64,000 nucleotides of DNA from Massilia sp. TS11 (lineage in GTDB: Bacteria > Pseudomonadota > Gammaproteobacteria > Burkholderiales > Burkholderiaceae_D), in assembly GCF_022012445.1 (NCBI RefSeq), contig NZ_JAKLTS010000011.1, forward strand, positions 62,001 through 126,000, written 5' to 3'. Numbering within the stretch: position 1 is the first letter of the stretch; the number at the start of each line of letters is the position of its first letter. Shown here piece after piece: positions 1-7,843 of this stretch. The notes beneath the pieces were generated by a model. It ran no database searches and was not told where the DNA came from. It worked only from the letters and a program-made list of their open reading frames with translations. Made by a program: the position numbers and the translations under genes.

Positions 1-2
1 GT

Positions 3-608
3 TGGTGGGACGTCGCGCGCCAGCAACATGCGCTGAATCTGCTCCAGCACAGCTCGCTGCGCACCCTGTTCATCGCCCAGCTCGCTTACTTTTGCGGCGT
101 GACCGGCTTCTACGAGTTCTATCCGCTCTGGCTGGTGGAGGTCGGCGGCTTCGATGCGCGCGCGATCGCCTGGGCCACGGCCATGATGTGCGCGGTGATG
201 ACCCTGACCTCGGCCCTGCTGGCCGGGCGCGAGAGCCGCACGGCGCCGCTGCGGCGCGCGGCCTGGATGGCGTTTCTGGTGACGGCGGCTGTACTGGCGG
301 TGGCGGGCGGCAATCTGCTGATCGGCCTGTGCGCGATTGCCGCGTTCGGGGTCCCGCATGCCCTCTTCAACGGCGTGGTGCCGGCCTGGAGTTCGGAGCG
401 CTTCGGCATGCACGGGCAGGGCGCGGTGATGGGCCTGCTGTCCTTCTGCTTCTGCCTGGCCAATATCCTCATGGCTCTGGCCGGTTCGGTGCTGACCCTG
501 CTCGACACCCGCCTGATTCTGGCGGCCGGCGCCGTGCTGACGGCCTGGTCGGGCTGGCGCTTCCTGCGCTGGGACGCCGAGCTGCAGGCCGAGCGGGTGC
601 CCGTATGA
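3..608 (+). CDS. MFS transporter, C-terminal part (5' end outside window)
   Basis: The frame is open from the first complete codon, so the start lies upstream of the window. About 200 residues are visible, forming six or so alternating hydrophobic helices and short basic loops, which fits the C-terminal half of a major facilitator superfamily permease in the inner membrane. No substrate can be read from this half. Its stop overlaps the ATG of the next gene by 4 bases (ATGA), so transporter and regulator are probably translated together. Confidence 0.7.
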   Translation, partial: WWDVARQQHALNLLQHSSLRTLFIAQLAYFCGVTGFYEFYPLWLVEVGGFDARAIAWATAMMCAVMTLTSALLAGRESRTAPLRRAAWMAFLVTAAVLAVAGGNLLIGLCAIAAFGVPHALFNGVVPAWSSERFGMHGQGAVMGLLSFCFCLANILMALAGSVLTLLDTRLILAAGAVLTAWSGWRFLRWDAELQAERVPV

Positions 609-1234
609 GCACCTTCGAGCGCATCCTGTTGCACCTGAAGATGCGCGGGGCCGCCACGGCCCAGGAAGTGGGCACGGCGATGGGCATCAGCTCGATGGGC
701 GCACGGCGCCAGCTCGAACAGGCCGAGCAGGCGGGCCTGGCGCGCCATCAGGACAGCGCCGAGGGCGTCGGCCGGCCGGCGCGGCGCTGGTCGCTGACGG
801 CCGCCGGCGATGCGCGCTTTCCCGACCGCCATGCCGACCTCAGCCTGCAACTGCTCGAGCAGCTGCGCGCCGTCTTCGGCGCGGCCGGACTGCAGCAGCT
901 GATCGATGCGCGCGAACGCACGGCCGCCGCCCAGTACGCGGCTGCGCTGGCCGGGGCCGCCGATCTGGAGGAGCGGGTCGGGCGCCTGGCCAGCTTGCGC
1001 GCGGGCGAAGGCTATATGGCCGAAACCCGCACGGACGAGGACGGCAGCCTGCTGCTGCTCGAGAACCACTGCCCGATCTGCGCGGCCGCGCGCAGCTGCC
1101 AGGACCTGTGCCGCTCCGAGCTGGCCCTGTTCCAGCGCGTGCTCGGTCCGGGCTGCACGGTCGAGCGGCGCGAGCATATCCTGGCCGGTGCGCGCCGCTG
1201 CGCCTATCGCATCGTGCCGATCGGCAAGGTGTGA
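605..1234 (+). CDS. HTH transcriptional regulator with C-terminal cysteine cluster
   Basis: This 209-residue protein starts with a winged-helix domain (about residues 1-75) whose AQEVGTAMGISSMGARRQLEQ stretch is a recognisable ArsR/DeoR-like helix-turn-helix. A helical middle follows, then a C-terminal region with cysteines arranged as CPIC, SCQDLC, GC and RRC. This is the layout of the COG2345/SufR-like regulators, which can bind an Fe-S cluster or metal; that function is inferred here. Coupling to the upstream MFS gene suggests it controls the exporter. Confidence 0.75.
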   Translation: MSTFERILLHLKMRGAATAQEVGTAMGISSMGARRQLEQAEQAGLARHQDSAEGVGRPARRWSLTAAGDARFPDRHADLSLQLLEQLRAVFGAAGLQQLIDARERTAAAQYAAALAGAADLEERVGRLASLRAGEGYMAETRTDEDGSLLLLENHCPICAAARSCQDLCRSELALFQRVLGPGCTVERREHILAGARRCAYRIVPIGKV

Positions 1235-1404
1235 ATTGGTGAGAATTAAAAATTGTCTTTATAGTATGATCGCTGGTTCGATCAATCCGGCCATCCTGCC
1301 GCCGATTTGTCGCTGGTCTGTCTGGAACACCCGACAAACTCGCGACAAATAGCGGTCTCGACATCGCGTAGCATGGTGGCCACCGCGTCCGCGTTCCTCC
1401 CACC

Positions 1405-1746
1405 ATGGCTGTTTTTGCACTCTTCTTTGCAGCGCTTGCCAGTGCTGCCGCCACCCTGCTTTTGCGCTGCGCCGGCAGTGGGCTGTTTGCCGCCCGTTTG
1501 CCCGCGCTGATCGGCCCCTGGCTGCTGCCGGGCGCCGCGCTTGGCGCCTATGGCCTCGGCTTTCTGGCCTATGGCTTCGCCCTGCGCGAGCTGCCGGCCA
1601 GCCTGGCTTATCCGGTGATGACGTCGCTGGCCCTGCTGGTCACCGTCAGCGCCAGCTGGCTGTGGCTGGGCGAGCAGCTCGGTCTGCGCGCGCTCGGCGG
1701 CATCGTGCTGCTGCTGGCCGGCATCTACCTGATCGGAACGCGCTGA
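1405..1746 (+). CDS. Small EmrE/SMR-like membrane protein
   Basis: The 113-residue protein has four hydrophobic helices and ends LGGIVLLLAGIYLIGTR, typical of SMR/DMT small transporters. It lacks an obvious E14-type drug-binding glutamate in helix 1. It is followed after 1 base by a HAD-UbiA prenyltransferase gene, a setting typical of lipid-linked sugar flippases (ArnE/ArnF-like) rather than drug pumps. A role in moving a polyprenyl-phosphate sugar is inference. Confidence 0.7.
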   Translation: MAVFALFFAALASAAATLLLRCAGSGLFAARLPALIGPWLLPGAALGAYGLGFLAYGFALRELPASLAYPVMTSLALLVTVSASWLWLGEQLGLRALGGIVLLLAGIYLIGTR

Positions 1747-1747
1747 G

Positions 1748-3121
1748 ATGGACAGCCTGCAACGACCGCTGGTGGTCGACCTCGACCGCGCCCTGCTGGC
1801 CTGCGATCTGGCCGCCGAAGGGCGCGCGCGGCGCTGGGTCGGCGCGCCGCTGGCCGCGCTCGGTCTGGGCGAGGCCGTGGCGGAGGAGGGCGAGCCCGAT
1901 CCGGCCAATCTGCCCTGGAATGCGCCCGTGCTCGACTGGCTGCGCGCCCAGCACGCCGCTGGCCGCCGCCTCGTGCTGGCCTCCCATGCGCGCGACAGCT
2001 TCGTGCAGCGCGTGGCCCGTCATCTGGCCTTGTTCGATGCCGTGCTGCACTTGCCGGCCGGCGATGCCGATGCGCGCAGCGCCGCCCTGGTGGCGCGCTA
2101 TGGCGCCGGCGGCTATGACTTCCTCGGCCATGGCGGCTGCGATCTGCCGGCCTTGAACAGTGCCGCCGGCGCCGTGCTGGTCGGTCCCGGCGCGGGTCAG
2201 CTGCAGACGGCCCCGCTGGCCACGCTGGCGGCGCCGCGCGCCGGCTGGCGCGTCTGGCTGCGCGCATTGCGTGTGCACCAGTGGGTGAAGAATCTGCTGG
2301 TGTTCCTGCCGCTGCTGGCCGCCCACAGCGCCGATCCGCGCCTGTGGGGCCAGGCCCTGCTGGCCAGCCTGGCGTTCGGCCTGTGCGCCTCTGCCGTGTA
2401 TCTGCTCAACGATCTGCTCGACGTCGAGCACGATCGCCACCATCCGCGCAAGCGCCAGCGTCCGTTCGCGGCCGGGCTGCTGCGTGCCGACCAGGGCCTG
2501 CGCGTGGCGGCCCTGCTGGTCGGCGCCGCGGCGGTGGTGGCCAGTCTGCTGCCCTGGCGTTTCGGACTGGTGCTGGCCCTGTACGGCCTGATGACCAGCC
2601 TGTATTCGCTGGGCCTGAAGCGCATTGCGATTCTCGACGTGCTGTGGCTGGCCGCGCTGTACACGCTGCGCGTGCTGGCCGGTGCGGCCGCCTGCGCGAT
2701 CCTGCCCTCGGTCTGGCTGCTGTGCTTCTCGATGTTTGCCTTCCTCAGCCTGGCCTGCCTGAAACGCTACACCGAACTGATCGACCTGCAGCAGCGCGAA
2801 GGCGCCGAAGCGCGCGGGCGCGGCTACCAGACCGACGACCTGTCGCTGGTGGCGGTGCAGGGCAATGCGGCCGGCTACCTGGCCGTGCTGGTGCTGATTT
2901 TGTACATCAATTCGCGCGATGTCGGCCCGCTCTATCCTTCGCCCTACTGGCTGTGGGGCGTGGCCCTGGTGCTGATGTACTGGTTCAACCGCTCGTGGTG
3001 GCTGGCCCACCGCGGCCGCCTGCATGACGACCCGATCGTCTACGCCGTGCGCGACCGCGCCAGCCGCTGGCTCGGCCTGACGGCCCTGGCCTGCCTGCTG
3101 CTGGCGAGCTGGCCTGCATGA
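1748..3121 (+). CDS. HAD domain-UbiA prenyltransferase fusion
   Basis: The 457-residue protein has two parts. Residues 1-165 are HAD-like, with DLDRALL where phosphatases carry DxDxT, and a degenerate motif IV region (GHGGCDLPAL). From about residue 175 it is a polytopic UbiA-family prenyltransferase with NDLLDVEHDRHHPRKRQRP, the aspartate-rich NDxxDxxxD motif, and the paired YSLGLKRIAILDV segment. The architecture matches proteins annotated as 5-phosphoribosyl-1-diphosphate:polyprenyl-phosphate phosphoribosyltransferase-like. The neighbouring SMR and large membrane proteins suggest synthesis and export of a lipid-linked pentose; the exact substrate is inferred. Confidence 0.8.
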   Translation: MDSLQRPLVVDLDRALLACDLAAEGRARRWVGAPLAALGLGEAVAEEGEPDPANLPWNAPVLDWLRAQHAAGRRLVLASHARDSFVQRVARHLALFDAVLHLPAGDADARSAALVARYGAGGYDFLGHGGCDLPALNSAAGAVLVGPGAGQLQTAPLATLAAPRAGWRVWLRALRVHQWVKNLLVFLPLLAAHSADPRLWGQALLASLAFGLCASAVYLLNDLLDVEHDRHHPRKRQRPFAAGLLRADQGLRVAALLVGAAAVVASLLPWRFGLVLALYGLMTSLYSLGLKRIAILDVLWLAALYTLRVLAGAAACAILPSVWLLCFSMFAFLSLACLKRYTELIDLQQREGAEARGRGYQTDDLSLVAVQGNAAGYLAVLVLILYINSRDVGPLYPSPYWLWGVALVLMYWFNRSWWLAHRGRLHDDPIVYAVRDRASRWLGLTALACLLLASWPA

Positions 3122-5088
3122 GGGCGCGTCCCGGACTGCTGGCGGCCTTGCTGGTGACGCTGGCCGCTGCCGTGCTCGGACGCGAGCAGCGCCTGGCCGG
3201 CGACGGCGGCGAATACCTGATGATGGCCCTGGCCTGGGCGCATCACGCCAGCCCCGTGCTGAGTCCCGAGGATTTCCGCCAGCTCGTGGCCCAGCCCTGG
3301 TCCTGGCTCGGCAGCTGGAATGCGCCGGCCGAAACATACCAGACGCTGCTGTCCAAGCTGGGTACGCCCGCACCCACGAGCTGGGCCGGCTATGCCTGGT
3401 CTGACGGCCGCCACATCCACGCCATCCACTTCTGGCTGCTGTCCCTGTTCGCCGCTCCGTTCGCGGGACCGCTGGCCGCCATGCATGCCAATCCCCTGTG
3501 GTCGCTGCTGCTGGTGAACCTCGGCTGTGTGCTGCTGGTGGCGCACCGGCTTGCCCGCCAGCTGCCGGACTGGGCCGACGCCGGCCTGCTCGCCTTCTTT
3601 GTCAGCGGCACCAGCTTCTACCTGGCCTGGACCGGCACCGAAGTGATGAGCGCCGCCTGCGTGCTGCTGTCGGTGCTGGCCGCGCTGCGTGGCGCGGTCG
3701 GCGCCGCGATGCTGGCGGCCGGTATCGGCGCCGCTCAGACGCCATCGCTGCTGGCCTTGCTGCCGCTGGCGCCTTTCCTCCAGCTGGTGCGCCTGCGCTG
3801 GGCCGCCTGGCTGCCGCCGGGACCGCCTGTGCGCGCCTGGTCGCGGCGCGACTATGCGGGCGCCGTGACCGGCATCGTCCTCGGCATGCTGCCGTTCGTG
3901 TGGTTCCAGATCATGATCGGCGTGCCCAGCATTCCCGGCAAGTATGCGACCGTGCCCGAATGGCTGAGCTGGAACCGCCTGCATTCGCTGTACTTCGATC
4001 TGAGCCAGGGCATGCTGGTGTGCTTGCCCGGCGTCGGCCTGGCCTTTGTGCTGAGCCTGCTGCTCGTGCGTCGCGAGGCGCGCCGCGCGAGCTGGACCTG
4101 GAGCGGCCTGATGCTGGCGCTGATGCTGGTGATGTCGGTGCCCCAGGCGACCGCCCTGAACTGGAATTCCGGCGCCGTGGTGGTGGCGCGTTACGCCTAC
4201 TGGCTGGCGATGCCGCTGCTGGCCGCCGTGCTGCTGGCCCTGCCGCAGATGACGCGCGCGCGCGCCTGGTGCGTGCTGGGCGTGCTGTTTGCCGCCCAGG
4301 CCGTCGTGCTGCGGGCCGAGGGCTGGTATGGTCAGAAGGGCGACTATGCCCACCACGGCGCGCTGGCGCAGCGTGTGCTCGCGCGCGCCCCGGCCTGGTA
4401 CAACCCCGATCCCGAAATCTTCTACGAGCGCAGCGGCCACGGCGACGGCAACGTCCCGATCAATGAGGACGCCTTCGCCGTCTGGCGCGTGGACGGCCAT
4501 TTGCGCAAGCTGCTGCGCCACAGCAGCCAGACGAGCGGACCGGCTGGCCTCTGTCCGCCCGGATTTCGGCTCGAGGGCAGCGCCGTGCGCCGCGTCGACC
4601 GCGGCTGGGAATACCTGCATGCGCCGTTCCATTGCGAACGCGGTCAGCAAAGCGAAGTCGTGCAGTGCTGGCATTTTGCTCAGGGCGATCCGAGCGGCCA
4701 GCCGTTGCTGGGCTCGGGCTGGTCGCTGATGGAAGGCGAGGGCATTTGGAGCGAAGGGCCGCGCAGTCTGCTTACGCTGCCGGAACTGGCGCCGGGCGGG
4801 CACTACCGCCTGCATCTGCGCGGCGTCTACTACGGCGACCAGCGCAGCAGCGAGGTGCTGATCAATGGCCGCGCGCTCGGCAGCTTCGCCCTGAGCGAAG
4901 CCAGCATCAATCTGCCCGACGATCTGCGCGGGCCGCTGCACCTCGAGCTGCGCCATCCGCGCGCCCAGTCGCCCAAGGCGCGTGGCGAGTCGGCCGATGG
5001 GCGCCTGCTCGGCCTCTACCTGCGCAGCCTGACGCTGGAACGCCTGCCGCCGCCCGAACGCCGGGAATTCCTTGACCTGAGTCAATGA
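3118..5088 (+). CDS. Large polytopic membrane protein, GT-C-like glycosyltransferase candidate
   Basis: This 656-residue protein overlaps the UbiA gene by 4 bases. It has an N-terminal signal/anchor, then DGGEY soon after the first helix, resembling the acidic motif in the first periplasmic loop of GT-C transferases. About ten hydrophobic helices run to residue 400 and a soluble C-terminal domain of about 230 residues follows. The lipid-linked-sugar neighbours fit a polyprenyl-phosphate-sugar-dependent transferase. I recognise no named family, so the function is inferred from architecture and context. Confidence 0.55.
   Translation: MRARPGLLAALLVTLAAAVLGREQRLAGDGGEYLMMALAWAHHASPVLSPEDFRQLVAQPWSWLGSWNAPAETYQTLLSKLGTPAPTSWAGYAWSDGRHIHAIHFWLLSLFAAPFAGPLAAMHANPLWSLLLVNLGCVLLVAHRLARQLPDWADAGLLAFFVSGTSFYLAWTGTEVMSAACVLLSVLAALRGAVGAAMLAAGIGAAQTPSLLALLPLAPFLQLVRLRWAAWLPPGPPVRAWSRRDYAGAVTGIVLGMLPFVWFQIMIGVPSIPGKYATVPEWLSWNRLHSLYFDLSQGMLVCLPGVGLAFVLSLLLVRREARRASWTWSGLMLALMLVMSVPQATALNWNSGAVVVARYAYWLAMPLLAAVLLALPQMTRARAWCVLGVLFAAQAVVLRAEGWYGQKGDYAHHGALAQRVLARAPAWYNPDPEIFYERSGHGDGNVPINEDAFAVWRVDGHLRKLLRHSSQTSGPAGLCPPGFRLEGSAVRRVDRGWEYLHAPFHCERGQQSEVVQCWHFAQGDPSGQPLLGSGWSLMEGEGIWSEGPRSLLTLPELAPGGHYRLHLRGVYYGDQRSSEVLINGRALGSFALSEASINLPDDLRGPLHLELRHPRAQSPKARGESADGRLLGLYLRSLTLERLPPPERREFLDLSQ
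5072..5085 (+). promoter_or_regulatory. FNR/ANR/Dnr-type box with matching -10
   Basis: TTGACCTGAGTCAA is a perfect inverted repeat of the TTGAC-N4-GTCAA type. A -10-like TAGCAT lies at 5109-5114, placing the box centre about 41.5 bases before the predicted start site near 5120, as in class II FNR promoters. The box overlaps the last codons of the upstream gene and lies 59 bases before the decarboxylase ATG. Anaerobic activation of that gene is therefore likely. Confidence 0.75.
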
Positions 5089-5143
5089 CCAGCGGGGCAG
5101 GGAGTCGCTAGCATCGGCCCTTTCCAGCCAAGCCAGCGAGACC

Positions 5144-6772
5144 ATGAATCTCTCCCAAGCCCTGCTGCGCGCACTCGCCGACCGCGGTGCGCGCGAAGTC
5201 TTCGGTATCCCCGGCGACTTCGTCCTGGGACTGTTCCGCCAGATTGAAACGGCGGGCATCCTGCCCCTGATCACCCTCAGCCACGAACCGGCGATTGCGT
5301 TTGCCGCCGACGCCGCGGCGCGCTACCGGGCCGGGCTCGGCGTGGTGGCCGCGACCTATGGCGCTGGCGCCCTGAATCTGGTCAATGCCGTCGCCTCCGC
5401 CTATGCCGAGAAGGTGCCGCTGGTGGTGCTGTCGGGCGCGCCCGGGCGGCACGAGCGGCGCAGCGGCCTGATGCTGCATCACCAGGTCAAGCACCTCGAT
5501 TCCCAGGCCGCGATCTTCCGCGAGATCACCTGCGACCAGGTGGTGCTCGACGATCCCGACACCGCGCCGGCCCTGATCGCGCGCGCCCTGCAGCGCTGCC
5601 GCAGCGCCTCGCGCCCGGTGTATATCGAGATCCCGCGCGACATGGTCGACCAGGCCTGCGGCGCCGTGCCGCCCGATGCGCCGGCCACGCCCGACCATGC
5701 GGCCATCGCCGCCTGCGTCGACGAAGTGCTGACCCGCCTGGCCAGCGCCAGTGCGCCGCTGCTGATGGTCGGCGTCGAAATCCGCCGCTACGGCATTGAA
5801 GCCAAGGTGGCCCGGCTGGCGCGCCTGCTCGGCGTGCCGGTGGTCAGCACCTTCATGGGCCAGGGCCTGCTGGCCGAGACCGATGCGCCGCTGCTCGGCA
5901 CCTACCTCGGGCGCGCCGGCGATCCGGCCGTGACGGCCGCGGTCGAAGGCTCGGACGCGCTGCTGATGCTCGGCGTGATCCTGTCCGACACCAATTTCGG
6001 CGCCCAGCAGCAGGAGATCAATCTGCACAAGTGCATGGTTGCGACCGACGGCCAGGTGGCGATGGGCTACCACGTGTATCCGCAGATCGCGCTGGAAGCC
6101 CTGGTCGACGGCCTGCTGGCCCAGGCCACCCCGATCGGCGAGGCGACCGCGCACCAGCCGGCAGCGCCGCTGAGCGGCCTGGTGCAGGACGACAGCCCGG
6201 TATCGCCGAGCGACATCGCGCGCGCCATCAACGACCTGATGGCGCGGCACGGGCGCATGCCGATCGCGTCCGACGTCGGCGACTGCCTGTTCACCGCGCT
6301 CGACATCGCCAACACCGCGCTGGTGGCGCCCGGCTACTACGCGACGATGGGCTATGGCGTGCCGGCCGGGATCGGCATTCAGGCCAGCAGCGGCGAGCGC
6401 CCGCTGGTGCTGGTCGGTGATGGTGCCTTCCAGATGACCGGCTGGGAGCTAGGCAACTGCCAGCGTTACGGCTACGACCCGATCGTCATCGTCTTCAACA
6501 ACTGCAGCTGGGGCATGCTGCGCGCCTTCGAGCCCCAGGCCGGCTTCAACCGCCTGAGCGACTGGCATTTCGCCGATGCCGCGCGCGCGTTGGGCGGCGA
6601 TGGCGAGCGCGTGCACACGCGGCGCGCGCTGGGCGACGCGCTCGAGCGTGCCTGGCAGCGGCGCGGCCGATTCCAGCTGATCGAAGTGATGATTGCCGAC
6701 GGCGCCGTCTCCGCGACGCTCGACCGCTTCGTTGCCGGCGTGCGCCGCCTGCACGCCCCCGCCTGCGCCTAA
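5144..6772 (+). CDS. ipdC: ThDP-dependent 2-oxo-acid (phenylpyruvate/indolepyruvate-type) decarboxylase
   Basis: The 542-residue length and three-domain layout match the pyruvate/indolepyruvate/phenylpyruvate decarboxylase family. The N-terminal Pyr domain has FGIPGDF and the catalytic glutamate in SHEPAIAFAADAAAR. The C-terminal PP domain has the GDG...NN thiamine-diphosphate motif (VGDGAFQMTGWE followed by VFNNCSWGM). The likely reaction is decarboxylation of an aromatic 2-oxo acid to the aldehyde, as in Ehrlich-type amino-acid catabolism. Substrate choice between phenyl- and indolepyruvate cannot be read by eye. It stands alone behind an FNR-type promoter. Confidence 0.8.
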   Translation: MNLSQALLRALADRGAREVFGIPGDFVLGLFRQIETAGILPLITLSHEPAIAFAADAAARYRAGLGVVAATYGAGALNLVNAVASAYAEKVPLVVLSGAPGRHERRSGLMLHHQVKHLDSQAAIFREITCDQVVLDDPDTAPALIARALQRCRSASRPVYIEIPRDMVDQACGAVPPDAPATPDHAAIAACVDEVLTRLASASAPLLMVGVEIRRYGIEAKVARLARLLGVPVVSTFMGQGLLAETDAPLLGTYLGRAGDPAVTAAVEGSDALLMLGVILSDTNFGAQQQEINLHKCMVATDGQVAMGYHVYPQIALEALVDGLLAQATPIGEATAHQPAAPLSGLVQDDSPVSPSDIARAINDLMARHGRMPIASDVGDCLFTALDIANTALVAPGYYATMGYGVPAGIGIQASSGERPLVLVGDGAFQMTGWELGNCQRYGYDPIVIVFNNCSWGMLRAFEPQAGFNRLSDWHFADAARALGGDGERVHTRRALGDALERAWQRRGRFQLIEVMIADGAVSATLDRFVAGVRRLHAPACA

Positions 6773-6775
6773 GCA

Positions 6776-6978
6776 AAATCGGGGTCAGACCCCATTTATC
6801 CGGCAGGTAACAAGACGCGGAAAATCGGGGTCAGACCCCAATTTCCCCGTGCGGAAATTTTGGCCCCCAACTTGACGCGCCGACAAATTGGGGTCTGACC
6901 CCGATTTGTTTGGGTGGAAAGTTATTGGGAGGAGTATTGCCTGGCGGGGAAATTGGGGTCTGACCCCGATTTGTCTTG
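6776..6978. repeat. Cluster of four GGGGTCAGACCCC palindromic repeats
   Basis: Four copies of a near-perfect palindrome built on GGGGTC(A/T)GACCCC, each flanked by short AAATCGG or CCCCATTT-like tails, lie at about 6778-6800, 6822-6845, 6884-6909 and 6953-6975. The first two are in one orientation and the last two in the other. They fill the gap between two convergent genes. The same core recurs at 44363-44468, so this is a dispersed REP-like family. They could also act as transcription terminators for both flanking genes. Confidence 0.85.
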
Positions 6979-6987
6979 GGAGTATGG

Positions 6988-7725
6988 TCAGGCGGGGCGC
7001 AGGGTGAAGGTGGTGAACTCGGCGGCGATGGCGCGCAGCGCCTCGGGGCCGGGGTAGTCGCTCGGGACGGGCGGGTAGTGGGCGCTCGGACATCCCTGCG
7101 GCCGCAGATGCTGCAGCGCGTAGTGGCGCACGCCGAGGCTGGCCAGCTCGCGCGCCAGCGCCATCAGCATCGCTGGACTGTGCAGCTGGGGATGGGTGGT
7201 CGTGCGGCACTCGTGCGCCACGCCGCTGGCAATAATCGTCTCGACACTCGCCCGCACCTGGGCTCCGGCATCGCTGCCGGTGATGCGCGCATAGTCGGCA
7301 AACGGGCCCTTTACGTCGAAGCCGACCCAGTCGACCTGGGGCAGCACCTGGCGCAGGCGCTCGGGGTAGATGCAGGCGGTGTGCAGGCCGATGCCGAAAC
7401 CGAGCGCGCGCACGTCGGCCATCGCGTCCGCCAGCCGCGGATCGATGGTCGGCTCGCCGCCGCTGAACACGACGGCGTCGACCAGGCCGACGCGGCGCGC
7501 CAGAAAAGCTTTCAGCTGCGCCCAGTCGACCGGATTGGCCGCCGTGCGTGCCTGCAGATGTGGATTGTGGCAGTAGCCGCAGCGCCATGGACAGCCTTGC
7601 ACGAACAGCACGGCGGCCAGCTTGCCCGGATAGTCGGTGGCGGAAAACGGGGTCACGCCACCGAGGCGCAGGGTCTTAGCGGGCTTGCTGCTGGGCTCGC
7701 TCTTCAGTGAAATACTGGCGCTCAT
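6988..7725 (-). CDS. nrdG: Anaerobic ribonucleotide reductase activating protein
   Basis: This 245-residue radical SAM enzyme has the cluster motif CPWRCGYCHN near residue 50 and the glycine-rich FSGGEPT SAM-binding segment. It generates the glycyl radical on the class III ribonucleotide reductase. Its ATG lies inside the end of the small glycyl-radical ORF (50-base overlap) and is preceded by GGGAGAG, so synthesis is coupled to its substrate domain. The gene is last in the nrdD-small nrdD-nrdG operon. Confidence 0.93.
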   Translation of the reverse strand: MSASISLKSEPSSKPAKTLRLGGVTPFSATDYPGKLAAVLFVQGCPWRCGYCHNPHLQARTAANPVDWAQLKAFLARRVGLVDAVVFSGGEPTIDPRLADAMADVRALGFGIGLHTACIYPERLRQVLPQVDWVGFDVKGPFADYARITGSDAGAQVRASVETIIASGVAHECRTTTHPQLHSPAMLMALARELASLGVRHYALQHLRPQGCPSAHYPPVPSDYPGPEALRAIAAEFTTFTLRPA

Positions 7726-7843
7726 GGAACTCTCCCTGCTTGCCGGTGTTGAACGAGGACAGCGGCCGGTGGTAGCCCATCACGCGGGTCCAGATTTCGC
7801 AGCGCTGGCGTTCTTCTTCGCGCAGTTCAATGTTGTCTTGCAT
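7676..7843 (-). CDS. nrdD: Stand-alone glycyl-radical domain of anaerobic ribonucleotide reductase
   Basis: This 55-residue ORF encodes IWTRVMGYHRPLSSFNTGKQ, which contains the RVxGY glycyl-radical loop normally at the C-terminus of NrdD. The large NrdD next door ends after its zinc site and lacks this loop. The ATG overlaps the end of the large gene by 17 bases in a different frame and has its own AAGGAG six bases upstream, so it looks like a real separate cistron and not only a sequencing frameshift. Function would require assembly with the large subunit; this is inferred. Confidence 0.8.
   Translation of the reverse strand: MQDNIELREEERQRCEIWTRVMGYHRPLSSFNTGKQGEFHERQYFTEERAQQQAR

Noticed and set aside
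2..1234. A single long frame covering both the MFS end and the HTH regulator
   Set aside because: Only the part from 605 is protein-like; before that the real gene is in another frame with TM helices and stops at 608.
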